The notes: generated by a model from the letters alone, not told the origin. A DNA stretch of 64,000 bases from Pseudaminobacter salicylatoxidans (GCF_003148475.1 NZ_QGGG01000004.1:62001-126000), one strand, 5' to 3'. Counted from the stretch's first letter, positions 8,270 through 19,136 are shown. Program-made: numbers and translations.

Positions 8270-10681
8270 ATGTTGACGGTCTACAATTGCATTGTAAACG
8301 AGCATGATCTCAGGCTCGTTCTGTTGGCGGCCGCGGTCTGCGCGATTGCATCCTTTTCCGCCATCAAACTGCTTCAGCATGTCATGCGCTCGCATTCCAC
8401 GGGCCAGACTTTCTGGCTGGCGGTTGCGGCCACCTCGACGGGGTTCGGCATCTGGGCCACGCATTTCATCGCGATGCTGGCGTTCTCTCCCTCCATTCCC
8501 AGCGCCTATGATGGCGGTTTCACGGCGCTGTCGCTCATCCTCGCGGTGTTGCTGACCGGCGTCGGCATGCGGGCCGCAACCCGTCATGGCGATCTGGAAA
8601 ATCGCCTCGTCGGCGGCGCCATCATCGGCGGCGGCATAGCCGCCATGCATTTCGTCGGCATGGCGGCCTTCGAGATACAGGGCCACATCACCTGGTCGCC
8701 GCCTCTGGTGACGCTCGCGCTCGGATCCGGCCTCGCACTGGGTGCAGCTTCCATCGCCGTCGCCCTCGAAAGGCCTTCGCGTCGCGCAACGGCGGTTGCC
8801 GCGACGCTGATGACACTGGCGATCTGCGCGCTGCATTTCATCGCCATGGCGGCGGCCTCCATCACCCCGGATGCCGCTGTCGAAATCTCCTCCTACTCGG
8901 TCGATCCCACCACGCTCGCGGCAGCGGTCGCGGCGGTCAGCCTGGCCATATTGTGTCTGTCGGGCGCCGCGCTCTGGGTCGATCTGCGCTTCCGCCAGAA
9001 CAGGCTGGAGGCGACACGGATGCATGGCCTTGCCAATGCGGCCGTGGAAGGCCTGGTCATTTGCGACGGCGAGCGGGTCGTCAGCGCCAATGACAGCGTG
9101 CTGGAACTGACGGGGTTGGATCGCGATGCGATCGCGGGCCTTTCGCTGGGCGATCTGTTCGGCTCTTCGTCGGATTTCGACCGGCTCGACCAGTGGGGAG
9201 CCACGATGCGCGAGGCCGAACTGAAAGCCGCCGACGGCACCGCCATTCCGGTCGAACTGCTGGCCCGCGAGATCGACTATTGCGGCAAGCCACACATGGT
9301 GCTGGCCGTGCGCGACGTGCGCGAGCGCAAGAAGGCGGAAGCCGACATCATGCGGCTTGCCCATTTCGATCCGCTGACGGGCCTGCCCAATCGCCGCAGC
9401 TTCACGGCCAAGCTGGATGCTGAAATCGCCGCCATGCCCGAGGGCGAAGGCCGGCAGGTCGCACTGCTGCTGCTCGATCTCGACCGCTTCAAGGAAGTCA
9501 ACGACCAGTTCGGCCACGGCGCGGGCGACACCATGCTGCAGACGGTGGCGCGCTGCGTTTCGGGCCGGCTGCGCGCGGGCCAGATGATGGCGCGGCTGGG
9601 CGGTGACGAGTTTGCCGTCATCCTTCCCAACCTGTCGGACGGCTCCGCCGCCGAGCGCGTCGCCCGCAGCATCCTGCAAGCGCTGCGCGAGGAAAACAGG
9701 CACCGGGCAGGCGAAGGCGTGATCTCCACCAGCATCGGCATCGCGCTCTATCCGGCCGACGCGCCGGACAAGACGACACTGATCAGCTATGCCGACACCG
9801 CACTCTATCGCGCCAAGGCGGATGGCAAGGATACCTATCGGTTTTTCGAAGCTTCGATGGGCGCGGAAGCGCGCGACCGCCGCGCCCTGGAGCACGAGTT
9901 GCGCCAGGCGCTGACTACCGGCGAGTTCAGCCTCGTCTACCAGCCGCAGATGGAAATCAGCAGCGGCAGGATGATCGGCTTCGAGGCGCTCATCCGCTGG
10001 AACCATCCGCGACGCGGCTTGCTCGCACCGGCGCAGTTCGTGCCGATCGCCGAGGAGTCAGGATTGATCGTGCCGATCGGCGAATGGGTTCTGGCGACGG
10101 CCTGCCGCGAGGCGGTTTCGTGGCAACAGTCCCTCACCGTGGCGGTCAATGTCTCGCCGATCCAGCTTCACAATCCGAATTTCACGCAGCGCCTGCACGA
10201 AATCCTGCTGCAAACCGGCCTGCCGCCGCAGCGTCTCGAACTGGAAGTCACCGAAACGGCACTGATCAAGGACATGCACCGCGCGCTCGCCGTGCTGCGC
10301 CAGGTCAAGGCGCTTGGCGTGCGCCTGGCGATGGATGATTTCGGGACTGGCTATTCCTCGCTTTCCAACCTGCGCGCCTTTCCCTTCGACAAGATCAAGA
10401 TCGACAGCTCTTTCATCAAGTCCGTGGACAAGAACGAGCAGGTCGCAGCCATCGTGCGCGCCGTGCTGGGGCTCGGCCGGGGCCTTGGTCTGCCGGTACT
10501 GGCCGAAGGCATCGAAAGCTCCGACGAACTTGCGTTCCTGGGAGCCGAAGCCTGCCAGATCGGGCAAGGCTACTTCATCGGGCGACCGGGACCGATCGGC
10601 GATTTTTCCACGATCACCGGCAATGCGGCGCCGGCGGCGAAAAACGAAGCCGACAAGCCGTTGCGCACGCAACTGGCCTGA
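8270..10681 (+). CDS. MHYT-PAS-GGDEF-EAL cyclic-di-GMP turnover protein
   Basis: 803 residues. The first roughly 220 form an MHYT sensor of about seven membrane helices with the motifs ATHFIAM, AMHFVGM and ALHFIAM, proposed in the family to bind copper and sense a gas or redox ligand. A PAS domain follows (about 255-345). The GGDEF domain has an intact RLGGDEF active site near residue 443, so diguanylate cyclase activity is plausible; the EAL domain (from about 550) begins with FEALIRW and keeps DDFGTGYSS and the AEGIES motif, so phosphodiesterase activity is plausible too. It is transcribed alone and ends in a strong hairpin. Confidence 0.95.
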   Translation: MLTVYNCIVNEHDLRLVLLAAAVCAIASFSAIKLLQHVMRSHSTGQTFWLAVAATSTGFGIWATHFIAMLAFSPSIPSAYDGGFTALSLILAVLLTGVGMRAATRHGDLENRLVGGAIIGGGIAAMHFVGMAAFEIQGHITWSPPLVTLALGSGLALGAASIAVALERPSRRATAVAATLMTLAICALHFIAMAAASITPDAAVEISSYSVDPTTLAAAVAAVSLAILCLSGAALWVDLRFRQNRLEATRMHGLANAAVEGLVICDGERVVSANDSVLELTGLDRDAIAGLSLGDLFGSSSDFDRLDQWGATMREAELKAADGTAIPVELLAREIDYCGKPHMVLAVRDVRERKKAEADIMRLAHFDPLTGLPNRRSFTAKLDAEIAAMPEGEGRQVALLLLDLDRFKEVNDQFGHGAGDTMLQTVARCVSGRLRAGQMMARLGGDEFAVILPNLSDGSAAERVARSILQALREENRHRAGEGVISTSIGIALYPADAPDKTTLISYADTALYRAKADGKDTYRFFEASMGAEARDRRALEHELRQALTTGEFSLVYQPQMEISSGRMIGFEALIRWNHPRRGLLAPAQFVPIAEESGLIVPIGEWVLATACREAVSWQQSLTVAVNVSPIQLHNPNFTQRLHEILLQTGLPPQRLELEVTETALIKDMHRALAVLRQVKALGVRLAMDDFGTGYSSLSNLRAFPFDKIKIDSSFIKSVDKNEQVAAIVRAVLGLGRGLGLPVLAEGIESSDELAFLGAEACQIGQGYFIGRPGPIGDFSTITGNAAPAAKNEADKPLRTQLA

Positions 10682-10694
10682 GCAGGGAACCTCC

Positions 10695-10771
10695 CCGGAG
10701 CATGAACTTTCCGCGAAAAGCGGCTTCCGCTTTTCGTTTACGCGGTCCTTCGGTTCGGGATCACGCTCCGG
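10695..10771. terminator. Bidirectional hairpin element between convergent genes
   Basis: A 10-bp perfect stem (10714-10723 with 10727-10736, 3-base loop) sits inside an outer 7-bp repeat CCGGAGC (10695-10701) / GCTCCGG (10765-10771). CGAAAAG arms resemble the palindromic elements elsewhere in the window. It separates the cyclic-di-GMP gene (+) from tlpA (-) and can serve both as terminator; T runs are short. Confidence 0.65.
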
Positions 10772-10775
10772 CCGC

Positions 10776-11483
10776 TTACCTGACGGCGGCCTCGATCAGC
10801 TTCGCCGCATCCGGACTGGCCCATTCGGCCGGCCCGTTCATGTGGGCAAGCAGGCACCCGTCGCCATCGACCAGCAGCGTCACCGGCAGGCCGAGCGCCA
10901 GCCCGCGGGTCTTGAGGTCGTTGAACACGTTCATCGTGTTGTCGCGATAGAGCTTCAGCGTATCGACGCCGATCTCCGACAGGAATTTCTTCGGTTTCTC
11001 GTCGCCGCCGGTATCGACATTGACCGCGACCACCTCGAACGTGTCGCCGCCCTTTTCCTTCTCCAGCGCATTCAGCGCCGGCATCTCGGCACGGCAGGGC
11101 GCGCACCAGGTGGCCCACAGATTGACCAGCAGCGTCTTGCCCGCGTGGTCGGCCAGCGTCATCGGCTTGCCGTCGGGCGAGGTGAAGGCGAGCCCCTTGA
11201 GCGACTGCGGCGGATCGGCCGGCAGCATGGCGGCCACCTCGCCGGTTGCGGCATCGCCGATCGCCCTGGCCTTTCCGGCCTTGGCCGCGCAGACCTTGTC
11301 GGCCGCGCCGTCCGTGGACCCGGAAGACGTGACGGCAGGCTGCTGTTGCGCCATCTGCTCCGCCTCCGTGTTGCCATTGAGGGTCTTGCTGACATATACC
11401 GCAACGGCACCGGCAAACGCGCCAGCAACTGCAGCCAGCAGCAGGAGGCGCACGGTCGGTATGAGTTTCTTTCGATCTGCCAT
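10776..11483 (-). CDS. tlpA: Membrane-anchored thiol:disulfide oxidoreductase TlpA
   Basis: 235 residues. One N-terminal membrane helix (about residues 11-31) anchors a periplasmic thioredoxin-fold domain with the active site [11 protein letters not shown] near residue 125 and a cis-Pro segment ([10 protein letters not shown]). TlpA reduces the copper chaperone and cytochrome oxidase subunit II during oxidase assembly in Bradyrhizobium; the same role is inferred. A GGAG ribosome site is 9 bases before the ATG. It is divergent from argH across only 30 bases, an arrangement often seen in Rhizobiales. Confidence 0.92.
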   Translation of the reverse strand: MADRKKLIPTVRLLLLAAVAGAFAGAVAVYVSKTLNGNTEAEQMAQQQPAVTSSGSTDGAADKVCAAKAGKARAIGDAATGEVAAMLPADPPQSLKGLAFTSPDGKPMTLADHAGKTLLVNLWATWCAPCRAEMPALNALEKEKGGDTFEVVAVNVDTGGDEKPKKFLSEIGVDTLKLYRDNTMNVFNDLKTRGLALGLPVTLLVDGDGCLLAHMNGPAEWASPDAAKLIEAAVR

Positions 11484-11513
11484 TCACTTTATCTCCGGAG
11501 CCCGGTTACCACG

Positions 11514-12914
11514 ATGAGCGACAAGAAGGCCAGCAACGCGATGTGGGGCGGACGTTTTGCCTCGGGTCCGGCCGCGATCATGGAGGCCATCAATGCCTCA
11601 ATCGACTTCGACAGGAAGCTTTACGCGCAGGATATCCGTGGTTCCATAGCTCATTGCGAAATGCTTGCCGAAACGGGCATCATTGAGGAGCAGGATCAAG
11701 AAAAAATCGCTCACGGCCTGAACACGATTTTGAAAGAGATCGAAAGCGGCGACTTCCAGTTTTCCAAACAGCTCGAAGACATCCACATGAATGTCGAGGC
11801 CCGCCTTGCCGAGCTGATCGGCCCGGCCGCCGGGCGCCTGCACACGGCGCGCTCGCGCAACGACCAGGTGGCCGTCGATTTCCGCCTCTGGGTGAAGGAC
11901 GAGTTCCACCGCGTCGCCGAAGCCCTCAAGGGGCTGATCGAGGTCTTCCTGACCCGCGCCGAGGAACACGCCGCCACCGTCATGCCGGGCTTCACCCACA
12001 TGCAGACGGCACAGCCCGTTACCTTCGGCCACCACTGCATGGCCTATGTGGAGATGTTCGGGCGCGACCTGTCGCGCGTGCGCGACGCCATCGAACGCAT
12101 GGACGAAAGCCCGCTGGGTGCCGCGGCCCTTGCCGGCACGGGCTTCCCCATCGACCGCTTCCGCACGGCCAGGGCGCTCGGCTTCCGCGAGCCGACCCGC
12201 AATTCGCTCGACAGCGTTTCCGACCGCGATTTCGCGCTGGAATTCCTGTCGATCGCCTCGATCTGCGCCACGCACCTGTCGCGACTGGCCGAGGAGATTG
12301 TCATCTGGTCGACGCCGCAATTCGGCTTCATCCGGCTTTCCGACAGTTTTTCGACCGGCTCGTCCATCATGCCGCAGAAGAAGAACCCCGACGCCGCCGA
12401 GCTGGTGCGCGCCAAGACCGGCCGCGTCAACGGCCATCTGATCGGCCTGCTGACGGTGATGAAGGGCCTGCCGCTGGCCTATTCCAAGGACATGCAGGAA
12501 GACAAGGAAGCCGTCTTCGACGCCGCCGAAACGCTCGACCTGATGCTGGCCGCCATGACCGGCATGGTCGGCGACATGACCGTCAACGAACAAGCCATGC
12601 AGAAAGCCGCCGGTTCCGGCTACTCCACCGCGACCGACCTCGCCGACTGGCTGGTGCGCACGCTGGGGCTCCCCTTCCGCGAGGCGCACCACGTGACCGG
12701 CCGCGCGGTGGCGCTGGCCGAGGGCAAGAAGGTGGGGCTGGAGGAGCTGACGCTCGAAGAGCTGCAGGCGATCCATCCGGGCATCACCACGGATATCTTC
12801 TCGGTGCTTTCGGTGCAGAATTCGGTGAAAAGCCGCACCTCCTTCGGCGGCACGGCCCCGACCGAGGTGCGCCGCCAGATCGACTACTGGACGAAGCGCA
12901 TCGCCAAGGCGTGA
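11514..12914 (+). CDS. argH: Argininosuccinate lyase
   Basis: 466 residues, the family length. It splits argininosuccinate to arginine and fumarate, the last step of arginine synthesis. The signature [12 protein letters not shown] (catalytic Ser loop) is near residue 283; the N-terminal MWGGRF and the HTARSRNDQ segment are also intact. The ATG at 11514 fits the conserved N-terminus; the same frame stays open far upstream but that part is antisense to tlpA. A GGAG ribosome site lies at 11496-11499. A small lipoprotein gene and lysA follow in the same direction. Confidence 0.97.
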   Translation: MSDKKASNAMWGGRFASGPAAIMEAINASIDFDRKLYAQDIRGSIAHCEMLAETGIIEEQDQEKIAHGLNTILKEIESGDFQFSKQLEDIHMNVEARLAELIGPAAGRLHTARSRNDQVAVDFRLWVKDEFHRVAEALKGLIEVFLTRAEEHAATVMPGFTHMQTAQPVTFGHHCMAYVEMFGRDLSRVRDAIERMDESPLGAAALAGTGFPIDRFRTARALGFREPTRNSLDSVSDRDFALEFLSIASICATHLSRLAEEIVIWSTPQFGFIRLSDSFSTGSSIMPQKKNPDAAELVRAKTGRVNGHLIGLLTVMKGLPLAYSKDMQEDKEAVFDAAETLDLMLAAMTGMVGDMTVNEQAMQKAAGSGYSTATDLADWLVRTLGLPFREAHHVTGRAVALAEGKKVGLEELTLEELQAIHPGITTDIFSVLSVQNSVKSRTSFGGTAPTEVRRQIDYWTKRIAKA

Positions 12915-12997
12915 GGCACGCCCGAATATTTGTCAGGGTGCAAAGCCCGCAAATTTTCGCTAGAAGCATGTACGCATTTCTCGAACGGATGGGACGG

Positions 12998-13204
12998 ATG
13001 ACCGGCAACAGACTTTTCACCGCGCTTGCGCTTATTGCCGTGATCGCCCTGGCATCGGCCTGCGGCCGCAAATCCGGCCTGGACACGCCCTATGAGGCCG
13101 CCGTGCAGGCGCGCAAGGACGCGGAAAAAGCCAAGGAGCCGCTGCCGCCCGAGCCCGAGAAACCCGTCAAGGACAGGCCCTTCATCCTCGACGGCCTGAT
13201 CTGA
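12998..13204 (+). CDS. Small LptM-like lipoprotein
   Basis: 68 residues. A lipoprotein signal peptide with the lipobox LASAC places the lipidated Cys at about residue 22; the rest is a short charged, Pro/Glu-rich tail with a PPEPEKP stretch. Short lipoproteins in this slot between argH and lysA are standard in alphaproteobacteria and resemble LptM (YifL), which helps assemble the LPS translocon LptDE; that function is inferred from family and place. The start at 12998 is chosen because it begins the signal peptide; longer frames add no plausible sequence. Confidence 0.85.
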   Translation: MTGNRLFTALALIAVIALASACGRKSGLDTPYEAAVQARKDAEKAKEPLPPEPEKPVKDRPFILDGLI

Positions 13205-13265
13205 TCGCGCCCTCCAGCCATCAGGCCGGTGCTTCTCGACACGACTTTCCACCGGAATCCCGCCC

Positions 13266-14531
13266 GTGAACCACTTTGAATATCGCAACGGCGTTCTCCA
13301 CGCCGAAGATGTGCCCCTGTCCGAGATCGCGGCCGCGGTCGGCGCGCCCTTCTATTGCTATTCCACCGCCACGCTGACGCGACATTTCAACGTCTTTCGC
13401 GAGTCCTTCGCCGATCTCGACGCATTGGTCTGCTATGCCCTGAAAGCCAATTCCAATCAGGCCGTGCTGAAGACGCTGGCCGCCCTTGGCGCGGGTGCGG
13501 ACGTGGTGTCGGAAGGCGAGCTGCGCCGCGCGCTGGCGGCAGGCATTCCAGGCAGCCGCATCGTCTTTTCCGGCGTCGGCAAGACGGCGCGCGAGATGGA
13601 TTTGGCGCTGGCCAACGACATTTTGTGCTTCAACGTCGAATCCGAACCCGAGCTGGAGCGGCTTTCGGCGCGCGCGGTCGCCGCCGGCAAGCAGGCGCCG
13701 ATCTCGCTGCGCATCAACCCGGACGTCGACGCCAGGACCCACAAGAAGATCTCCACCGGCAAGGCCGAGAACAAGTTCGGCATTCCCTGGCAGCGGGCGC
13801 GCGCCGTCTATGCCCGCGCGGCCGAGCTGCCGGGCATCCGCATCACCGGCATCGACATGCATATCGGCAGCCAGATCACCGAGTTGCAGCCGTTCGACGA
13901 TGCCTTCGCGCTGCTGGCCGAGCTGGTCGCCACGCTGAAGGCCGACGGCCACGCCATCGACCATGTCGATCTCGGCGGCGGGCTGGGCATTCCCTACAAG
14001 GCCGACAACTCCCCGCCCCCCTCGCCCGAGGCCTATGCGGCGGTGGTGAAGAAGCATGTCGCCAAGCTCGGCCTCAAGGTGATGTTCGAACCCGGCCGCC
14101 TGATCGTCGGCAATGCCGGCATACTGGTGTCGGAAGTGATCTATGTGAAGGAAGGCGACGCCAGGAACTTCCTGATCGTGGACGCGGCCATGAACGACCT
14201 GATTCGGCCGACGCTCTACGACGCCTTCCACGACATCCGCCCCGTGCTGCAACATCCGGTCGATGCGCCGCGCATGACGGTCGACATCGTCGGCCCGGTC
14301 TGCGAGACGGGCGATTATCTCGGCCTCGACCGCGACCTTCCGCGCATGACGGCCGGCGACCTCATCGCCGTTTCGACCGCCGGCGCCTATGGCGCGGTGC
14401 AGTCCGGCACCTACAATACCAGGCTTCTGGTGCCCGAGGTGCTGGTCAATGGCGACAGCTTCCACGTGGTGCGCCCGCGCGGCTCCTTCGACGAGCTGAT
14501 CGGCCTCGATTCGCTGCCCGACTGGCTGTAG
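13266..14531 (+). CDS. lysA: Diaminopimelate decarboxylase
   Basis: 421 residues. PLP enzyme that decarboxylates meso-diaminopimelate to lysine. The PLP Lys lies in CYALKANSNQ near residue 60; the GGGLGIPY phosphate loop is near residue 239, and the C-terminal active-site motif PVCETGDYLG near residue 344 supplies the Cys from the partner subunit. It follows the small lipoprotein gene by 61 bases and precedes the TIGR02302 gene, a conserved rhizobial order. Confidence 0.97.
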   Translation: MNHFEYRNGVLHAEDVPLSEIAAAVGAPFYCYSTATLTRHFNVFRESFADLDALVCYALKANSNQAVLKTLAALGAGADVVSEGELRRALAAGIPGSRIVFSGVGKTAREMDLALANDILCFNVESEPELERLSARAVAAGKQAPISLRINPDVDARTHKKISTGKAENKFGIPWQRARAVYARAAELPGIRITGIDMHIGSQITELQPFDDAFALLAELVATLKADGHAIDHVDLGGGLGIPYKADNSPPPSPEAYAAVVKKHVAKLGLKVMFEPGRLIVGNAGILVSEVIYVKEGDARNFLIVDAAMNDLIRPTLYDAFHDIRPVLQHPVDAPRMTVDIVGPVCETGDYLGLDRDLPRMTAGDLIAVSTAGAYGAVQSGTYNTRLLVPEVLVNGDSFHVVRPRGSFDELIGLDSLPDWL

Positions 14532-14638
14532 GCGTCGGGTCGGGTGCGATCACGATTTCCCGTCTTCGCCTCGCCTTTGCCGCGTTTGCTGCTATCTTAA
14601 GCGGATAGGCTGCGCTCGTTGCGCACCTGGAAGGGTTG

Positions 14639-17293
14639 ATGACGCAGACGCCGCAAAACATGAAAGGCAACAGCTTTGCCGGGCGCCTTGGTCGCGCCAG
14701 GGTGGCGACGCTTGCCGTCATGATGCTGGAACGCGGCTGGCCGCTGGTGCTGCCGCTTCTAGTGGTGATCAGCCTGTTCGTCAGCCTGTCGTGGCTCGGT
14801 GTGTTCCGCATCCTGCCAGAGCTTGCCCGTTTTGGCTTGCTCGGCCTGTTCCTGATCTCCACGCTGGGCGCGCTCTATCCGCTGCGCTTCTATCGCCAGC
14901 CCACGCCGGCGGAAATCGACCGCCGCATCGAAACCGCAAGCGAACTGCCGCACACGCCTGTGCTCGTGCAGACCGACCGCCCGAGCGGCGAGGCCGGCGC
15001 CTTCGCACAGGCGCTCTGGCGCGAACACCAGCGTCGCATGGCCGAAAAGCTTGCCGATGTGGGCAGCGACCTGCCGCATACCCGCGTTCCCGAACGCGAT
15101 CCGTGGGCCCTGCGCGCGGCGGCGGCATTGCTTCTGGTGGTGGCCTTCGCCTTCTCGCAAAGCCCCTTCGGCGGGCGCATCGCCGACGCGTTCCGGCCGG
15201 GCACGGTCTTTGACAGCATCCCGCCGCGCATCGACGCCTGGGTGACGCCGCCGGCCTATACCGGCAAAGCGCCGCTGTTCCTCACCGCCGATGCCTCCGG
15301 CCGCGAGGCTACGCCCTTCACCGTGCCGCAGGGCAGCGAGGTTTCGCTGCGTGTCACCGGAGGCGCCGGTGACGAGACCCTGTCCTTCACCGACAGCTCC
15401 GGCAAAACGCATGAAATTCCGCTCCAGAATGCTCCCGGCACTACGCAGCAGCCCGCTTCGGCCGCAACGACTTCGGCCGGGTCGGCGCCGCGCCAGTTCG
15501 CCGGCAAGCTCGATGCCGATGGCGTGCTGTCGCTCGGCTCGGGCGGAAGCGAGTTGCGCAAATGGACCTTCTCGATCACCCCCGACGAGCCGCCGACAAT
15601 CCGCTTTCTGGGTGAGCCGAAACGCGCGGGCAATGGTGCGCTGGAGCTGAACTACGAAATCCTCGACGATTATGGCGCCGCCTCCGCCAAGGCCGAGTTC
15701 GAGCTTGCCGACCCGCAGCCCACGGACGCGCATCCGCTCTACAAGGCGCCAGAACTTCCCCTGTCACTTCCCCGGCGCGGCGGCGACGGCAAGGTCAGGC
15801 TTTCGCGCGACCTCACCGGCCATCCCTGGGCGGGCAGCACCGTGCGTCTGACGCTGACGGCCACCGACGATGCGGGGCAAGAAGCCCGGAGCGAGACCAG
15901 GACATTCGCCCTGCCGGAACGGCCTTTCGCCAATCCGCTTGCGCGCGCGGTGGTGGAGCAGCGCCGCATTCTGTCGCTCGACGCCAACCGCAAGCCCCAT
16001 GTGCTCGATCTCATCGACGCCATCACATTGCGCCCGGAAGACACCATCACCGATGTCGCCGCCTATCTCGGCCTGATGGCCGGCCGCACCAAGCTCAAGC
16101 TTGCGCAAAGCGACGACCAGTTGCGCGCCGTCGCCGACTATTTCTGGGAAATGGCCCTCGCCATCGAGGATGGCGCGCTGTCGACGGCCGAAAAGCGCCT
16201 TCGCCAGGCACAGGAAGCACTCAAGCAGGCGCTGCAGAACGGCGCCAGCGACGAGGAAATCGACCGGCTGATGAAGGAACTGCGTCAGGCGATGAACGAT
16301 TTCCTGCGCGAATTCGCCGAGCGCGCCCAGCGTGACCCGAACATGGCCCGGCAGCAGATGCCGCAGGGCGCGCAGGAACTGCGCCAGAAGGACCTCGAGC
16401 GGCTGATGGACCAGATCGAGAATCTGGCGAAATCGGGCAACCGCGACCAGGCCGAGCAGCTTCTGTCGCAGTTGCAGGACATGATGAACAATCTGCAGGC
16501 CGGCCGCCAGCAGCAGCCGGGCCAGAACGGCCAGAGCGAGATGCGCCAGCAAATGGACAAGCTCGGCGACATCATGCGCCGTCAGCAGGAGATGATGAAC
16601 GAAACCTTCCGCCTCGACCAGATGCAGCGCGGCGACCAGCAGGGCGACGAGTTCGGCGACTGGCAGGACGGCATGAGCGATCAGTTTCAGCAGTTCCAGG
16701 ATGGCCAGCAAGGCGAGGGCCAACAGGGACGGCAGGGGCAACAAGGGCAGCATGGACAGCAGGGGCAAGGTCAGCAGGGCCAGGGCATGACGCCCGACGA
16801 ACTGGCCGACGCCCTCAAGCAGCTTCAGCAGGGCCAGGGTCAGTTGCAGAAGGACCTGCAGGGACTGACCAGGAGCCTGGAAGGCCTCGGCATCCAGCCG
16901 GGTCAGGGCTTCGGCGAGGCCGGAGACGCGATGGGCCAGGCGGAGGGCGCGCTCGGCGATGGTGATGGCAACCGCGCCGTCGGCCAGCAGGGCCGCGCGC
17001 TGGAAGCCCTGCGCCGGGGTGCGCAGGACATGATGAAGCAGATGCAGCAGGCCATGGAAGGCGATGAGGGCAATGGCGGCCCCAACGGCCGGCAGCAAGG
17101 CGCCAATCGCGATCCGCTCGGCCGTCCGCAGGGGACGACCGGCCCGGACTTCGGCAATTCGGTCAAGGTTCCGGACGAAATCGACGTCCAGCGCGCGCGC
17201 CAGATTCTCGACGCCATCCGCAAGCGCCTCGGCAACGCGCTGAGCCCGGAACTCGAAAAGCGCTATCTGGAACGCCTGCTCGAAATGCGCTGA
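14639..17293 (+). CDS. TIGR02302 family large membrane protein (DUF4175)
   Basis: 884 residues. Two or three N-terminal membrane helices (about residues 35-80 and 160-180) are followed by a periplasmic-type region and a long C-terminal part rich in Gln and Gly (about residues 600-800, with repeats such as GQQGQ) that is probably disordered or coiled. The family is restricted to alphaproteobacteria and its function is not established. An ATG at 14639 follows GGAAGGG closely; a TTG one codon earlier is possible. It sits behind lysA, its usual neighbour. Confidence 0.9.
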   Translation: MTQTPQNMKGNSFAGRLGRARVATLAVMMLERGWPLVLPLLVVISLFVSLSWLGVFRILPELARFGLLGLFLISTLGALYPLRFYRQPTPAEIDRRIETASELPHTPVLVQTDRPSGEAGAFAQALWREHQRRMAEKLADVGSDLPHTRVPERDPWALRAAAALLLVVAFAFSQSPFGGRIADAFRPGTVFDSIPPRIDAWVTPPAYTGKAPLFLTADASGREATPFTVPQGSEVSLRVTGGAGDETLSFTDSSGKTHEIPLQNAPGTTQQPASAATTSAGSAPRQFAGKLDADGVLSLGSGGSELRKWTFSITPDEPPTIRFLGEPKRAGNGALELNYEILDDYGAASAKAEFELADPQPTDAHPLYKAPELPLSLPRRGGDGKVRLSRDLTGHPWAGSTVRLTLTATDDAGQEARSETRTFALPERPFANPLARAVVEQRRILSLDANRKPHVLDLIDAITLRPEDTITDVAAYLGLMAGRTKLKLAQSDDQLRAVADYFWEMALAIEDGALSTAEKRLRQAQEALKQALQNGASDEEIDRLMKELRQAMNDFLREFAERAQRDPNMARQQMPQGAQELRQKDLERLMDQIENLAKSGNRDQAEQLLSQLQDMMNNLQAGRQQQPGQNGQSEMRQQMDKLGDIMRRQQEMMNETFRLDQMQRGDQQGDEFGDWQDGMSDQFQQFQDGQQGEGQQGRQGQQGQHGQQGQGQQGQGMTPDELADALKQLQQGQGQLQKDLQGLTRSLEGLGIQPGQGFGEAGDAMGQAEGALGDGDGNRAVGQQGRALEALRRGAQDMMKQMQQAMEGDEGNGGPNGRQQGANRDPLGRPQGTTGPDFGNSVKVPDEIDVQRARQILDAIRKRLGNALSPELEKRYLERLLEMR

Positions 17294-17328
17294 GCCGGGC
17301 GGCCGAGGCAGCGTCGCCCGCTGCGGCT

Positions 17329-17946
17329 TTACCCGGCCATGCTCTGCGCCAGTTCGGCATCGAGCGCCATCGCCCGCTGATAGGCTGGCCGCGCCTGCAG
17401 CCGTTCGAGATAGGCCTTGAATGAAGGTTTTTCGGGCAGCACCTTGAGTATATTGATTGCGTAGTGAACGCCGCTGCCGATCTGCGTGTCGGCCGAGGTG
17501 AAGCGATCGCCGGCGATATAGGGCCGGGACGACAGGGCTCGGTCGAGATTTGCAAGCAGCTCCTCGAAGGAGCCGTAGGAATAGCCGCCACCCATGAAAT
17601 CCATGCCATGCGCCTTGGCCGCCACGACGGGATCGAACACCGAGTCGGCATAGACCAGCCATGTCAGCCACGCCGCGCGGGCCTTGTCACCGATTGCGGG
17701 CGCCAGCCCGGCTTGCGCAAACGCATCCGACAGATAGATCGAGATCGCCGCACGCTCGGTCACGATCGTGCCGTCATGGTCGATGGCCGGCACCTTCTTG
17801 TTGGGCTGGATGGTGCGATAGCTTTCCGGCACCCCGCCGGATGCCCGGATGTTGACCAGTTCCAGTTCGTAGGGCTCGCCCAGTTCCTCCAGAAGCCAGC
17901 GCACGCCGAACGAACGCGTCCAGGGCATGTGATAGAATTTGATCAT
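17329..17946 (-). CDS. Glutathione S-transferase family protein
   Basis: 205 residues: N-terminal thioredoxin-like domain (to about 80) with the cis-Pro motif KKVPAIDHDG and TERAAISIYL, then an all-helical C-terminal domain. The start at 17946 is set by an AGAGGAATGCC ribosome site and by the MIKFYHMPWTRS N-terminus; a longer frame to 18000 lacks support. It is downstream of, and in line with, a LysR regulator gene (68 bases apart). The substrate is unknown. Confidence 0.9.
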   Translation of the reverse strand: MIKFYHMPWTRSFGVRWLLEELGEPYELELVNIRASGGVPESYRTIQPNKKVPAIDHDGTIVTERAAISIYLSDAFAQAGLAPAIGDKARAAWLTWLVYADSVFDPVVAAKAHGMDFMGGGYSYGSFEELLANLDRALSSRPYIAGDRFTSADTQIGSGVHYAINILKVLPEKPSFKAYLERLQARPAYQRAMALDAELAQSMAG

Positions 17947-18014
17947 GGCATTCCTCTCCGCTTGTCGCAGCGACGGTAGCAGCCCTCTCCTGACAGCCAT
18001 CTGTCAGGAGCTTG

Positions 18015-18938
18015 TCAGGATACGGGAAAAAGCGCCCGATCGTCTTCCGATGGCGGCACCGTCACCACCAGCCGTGAATAGAAGGCTTCGCGGATCGCCT
18101 CGGCCATGCCCTTGATCGCCTCGCTGTGTGCGCCCGGCGCGCGATGAAGCACGACGTTGGAGGCATCGATGTCGCCAAAGCCTTCGGCTGCCGTCAGCTC
18201 CCGGCAATCCGGCGGGATGTTGGAGCGCGACACCGGCGCAATCGCCAGGCCGGAGGCGACCGCGAGCTTCAGGCCGCCGGTGGTGTCGCTGGTGTAGGCG
18301 ACGCGATAGGCATGGCCGCGCTCATCCAGCGATCGCAGCGCGAAATCCTTGCCCCAGCCATCACGGTCATAGAGCGCCACCGGCAACGGGGTTTCCTCAT
18401 GCTGCCGATGCAGTTCCGACGTCACCCACACCGTGGGGTCGCGCATCAGCACTTCGCCGTTTGAAAAATCCTTCCATTCGAACACCACGGCCAAATCCAG
18501 CTCGCCTGCCTCCAGAGCCGCCATCTGCGAGGCGGAATGGGCGTAGCGGACGGTGATCTCCACCTTGGGATGCAGCTTGGAGAAAGTGCCGAGCGCGCGC
18601 GACAGGATGGAGTAGCTGTATTCCTCGGGAATGCCGATCCGCACCGGGCCGTCCAGCGGCTTGGCGGTGAGCGAGGCAACGGTTTCATCTATCAGCGACA
18701 CGATGCGGCGCGCATTGATGATCAGATCCTGCCCGCGCTGCGTCAGGGAAACTCCCCGCGAGCCACGCTCGAACAGCGTGTCTCCGACCATGTCCTCCAG
18801 CCGCCTGATCTGCATCGAAACGGCCGACTGGGTGCGCCCCACCTGCTCGGCGGCGCGGGTGAAATTGCCGGTCTGCGCCACGGCCACGAAGGTTCGCAGA
18901 AGGTCGCTGTCGAGATGGATGGTCATTGCCTGTGCCAT
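18015..18938 (-). CDS. LysR family transcriptional regulator
   Basis: 307 residues. The winged helix-turn-helix is at about residues 10-68 (FVAVAQTGNFTRAAEQVGRTQSAVSMQI, seen as FTRAAEQVGRTQSAVS), and the C-terminal LysR substrate-binding domain from about 95 to 295. It is divergent from the EamA transporter gene across 217 bases and upstream of a GST; LysR proteins often act on the divergent neighbour. An imperfect dyad TTCCAA-N4-CTTGAA at about 18964-18979 is a weak LysR-box candidate. The effector is unknown. Confidence 0.93.
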   Translation of the reverse strand: MAQAMTIHLDSDLLRTFVAVAQTGNFTRAAEQVGRTQSAVSMQIRRLEDMVGDTLFERGSRGVSLTQRGQDLIINARRIVSLIDETVASLTAKPLDGPVRIGIPEEYSYSILSRALGTFSKLHPKVEITVRYAHSASQMAALEAGELDLAVVFEWKDFSNGEVLMRDPTVWVTSELHRQHEETPLPVALYDRDGWGKDFALRSLDERGHAYRVAYTSDTTGGLKLAVASGLAIAPVSRSNIPPDCRELTAAEGFGDIDASNVVLHRAPGAHSEAIKGMAEAIREAFYSRLVVTVPPSEDDRALFPVS

Positions 18939-19018
18939 AAGAAATCCTAATGGCAGGCATCATTCCAATTCGCTTGAAACATGTCAATCAACTGACGATA
19001 TTGCCATCCGAGACCGAG

Positions 19019-19107
19019 ATGCGAGCGAGGCGCGGCTGATTCGGCCACGCTTATCGGGGCAAAAAGTCCTCACTCACCCGCTGTCCCAAGGACTGCGGGT
19101 TCTTTTT
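19019..19107 (+). promoter_or_regulatory. Candidate attenuator leader (or small RNA) upstream of the EamA transporter
   Basis: An intrinsic terminator lies at 19076-19107: 6-bp ACCCGC/GCGGGT stem, T-T mismatch, inner 4-bp GTCC/GGAC stem, CAA loop, then TCTTTTT. No + strand gene precedes it, so it must end a leader or a small RNA. An upstream AGTCCT (19065-19070) can pair with AGGACT (19089-19094), which would break the terminator. A six-codon ORF at 19019-19039 encodes MRARRG with three Arg codons; its ribosome site is weak. Which of the two roles is real is not decided. Confidence 0.5.
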
Positions 19108-19116
19108 GTTCTGACC

Positions 19117-19136
19117 CCCGCTGCGGCGGGCGTTTT
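19117..19136 (+). terminator. Second hairpin in the EamA leader
   Basis: CCCGC (19117-19121) pairs with GCGGG (19126-19130), loop TGCG, then CGTTTT. It is 20 bases before the transporter ATG and might be a tandem terminator or mask the ribosome site. Confidence 0.4.

Noticed and set aside
10314-11513. N-terminal extension of argH
   Set aside because: Runs over the end of the cyclic-di-GMP gene and antisense to tlpA; the conserved start is at 11514.
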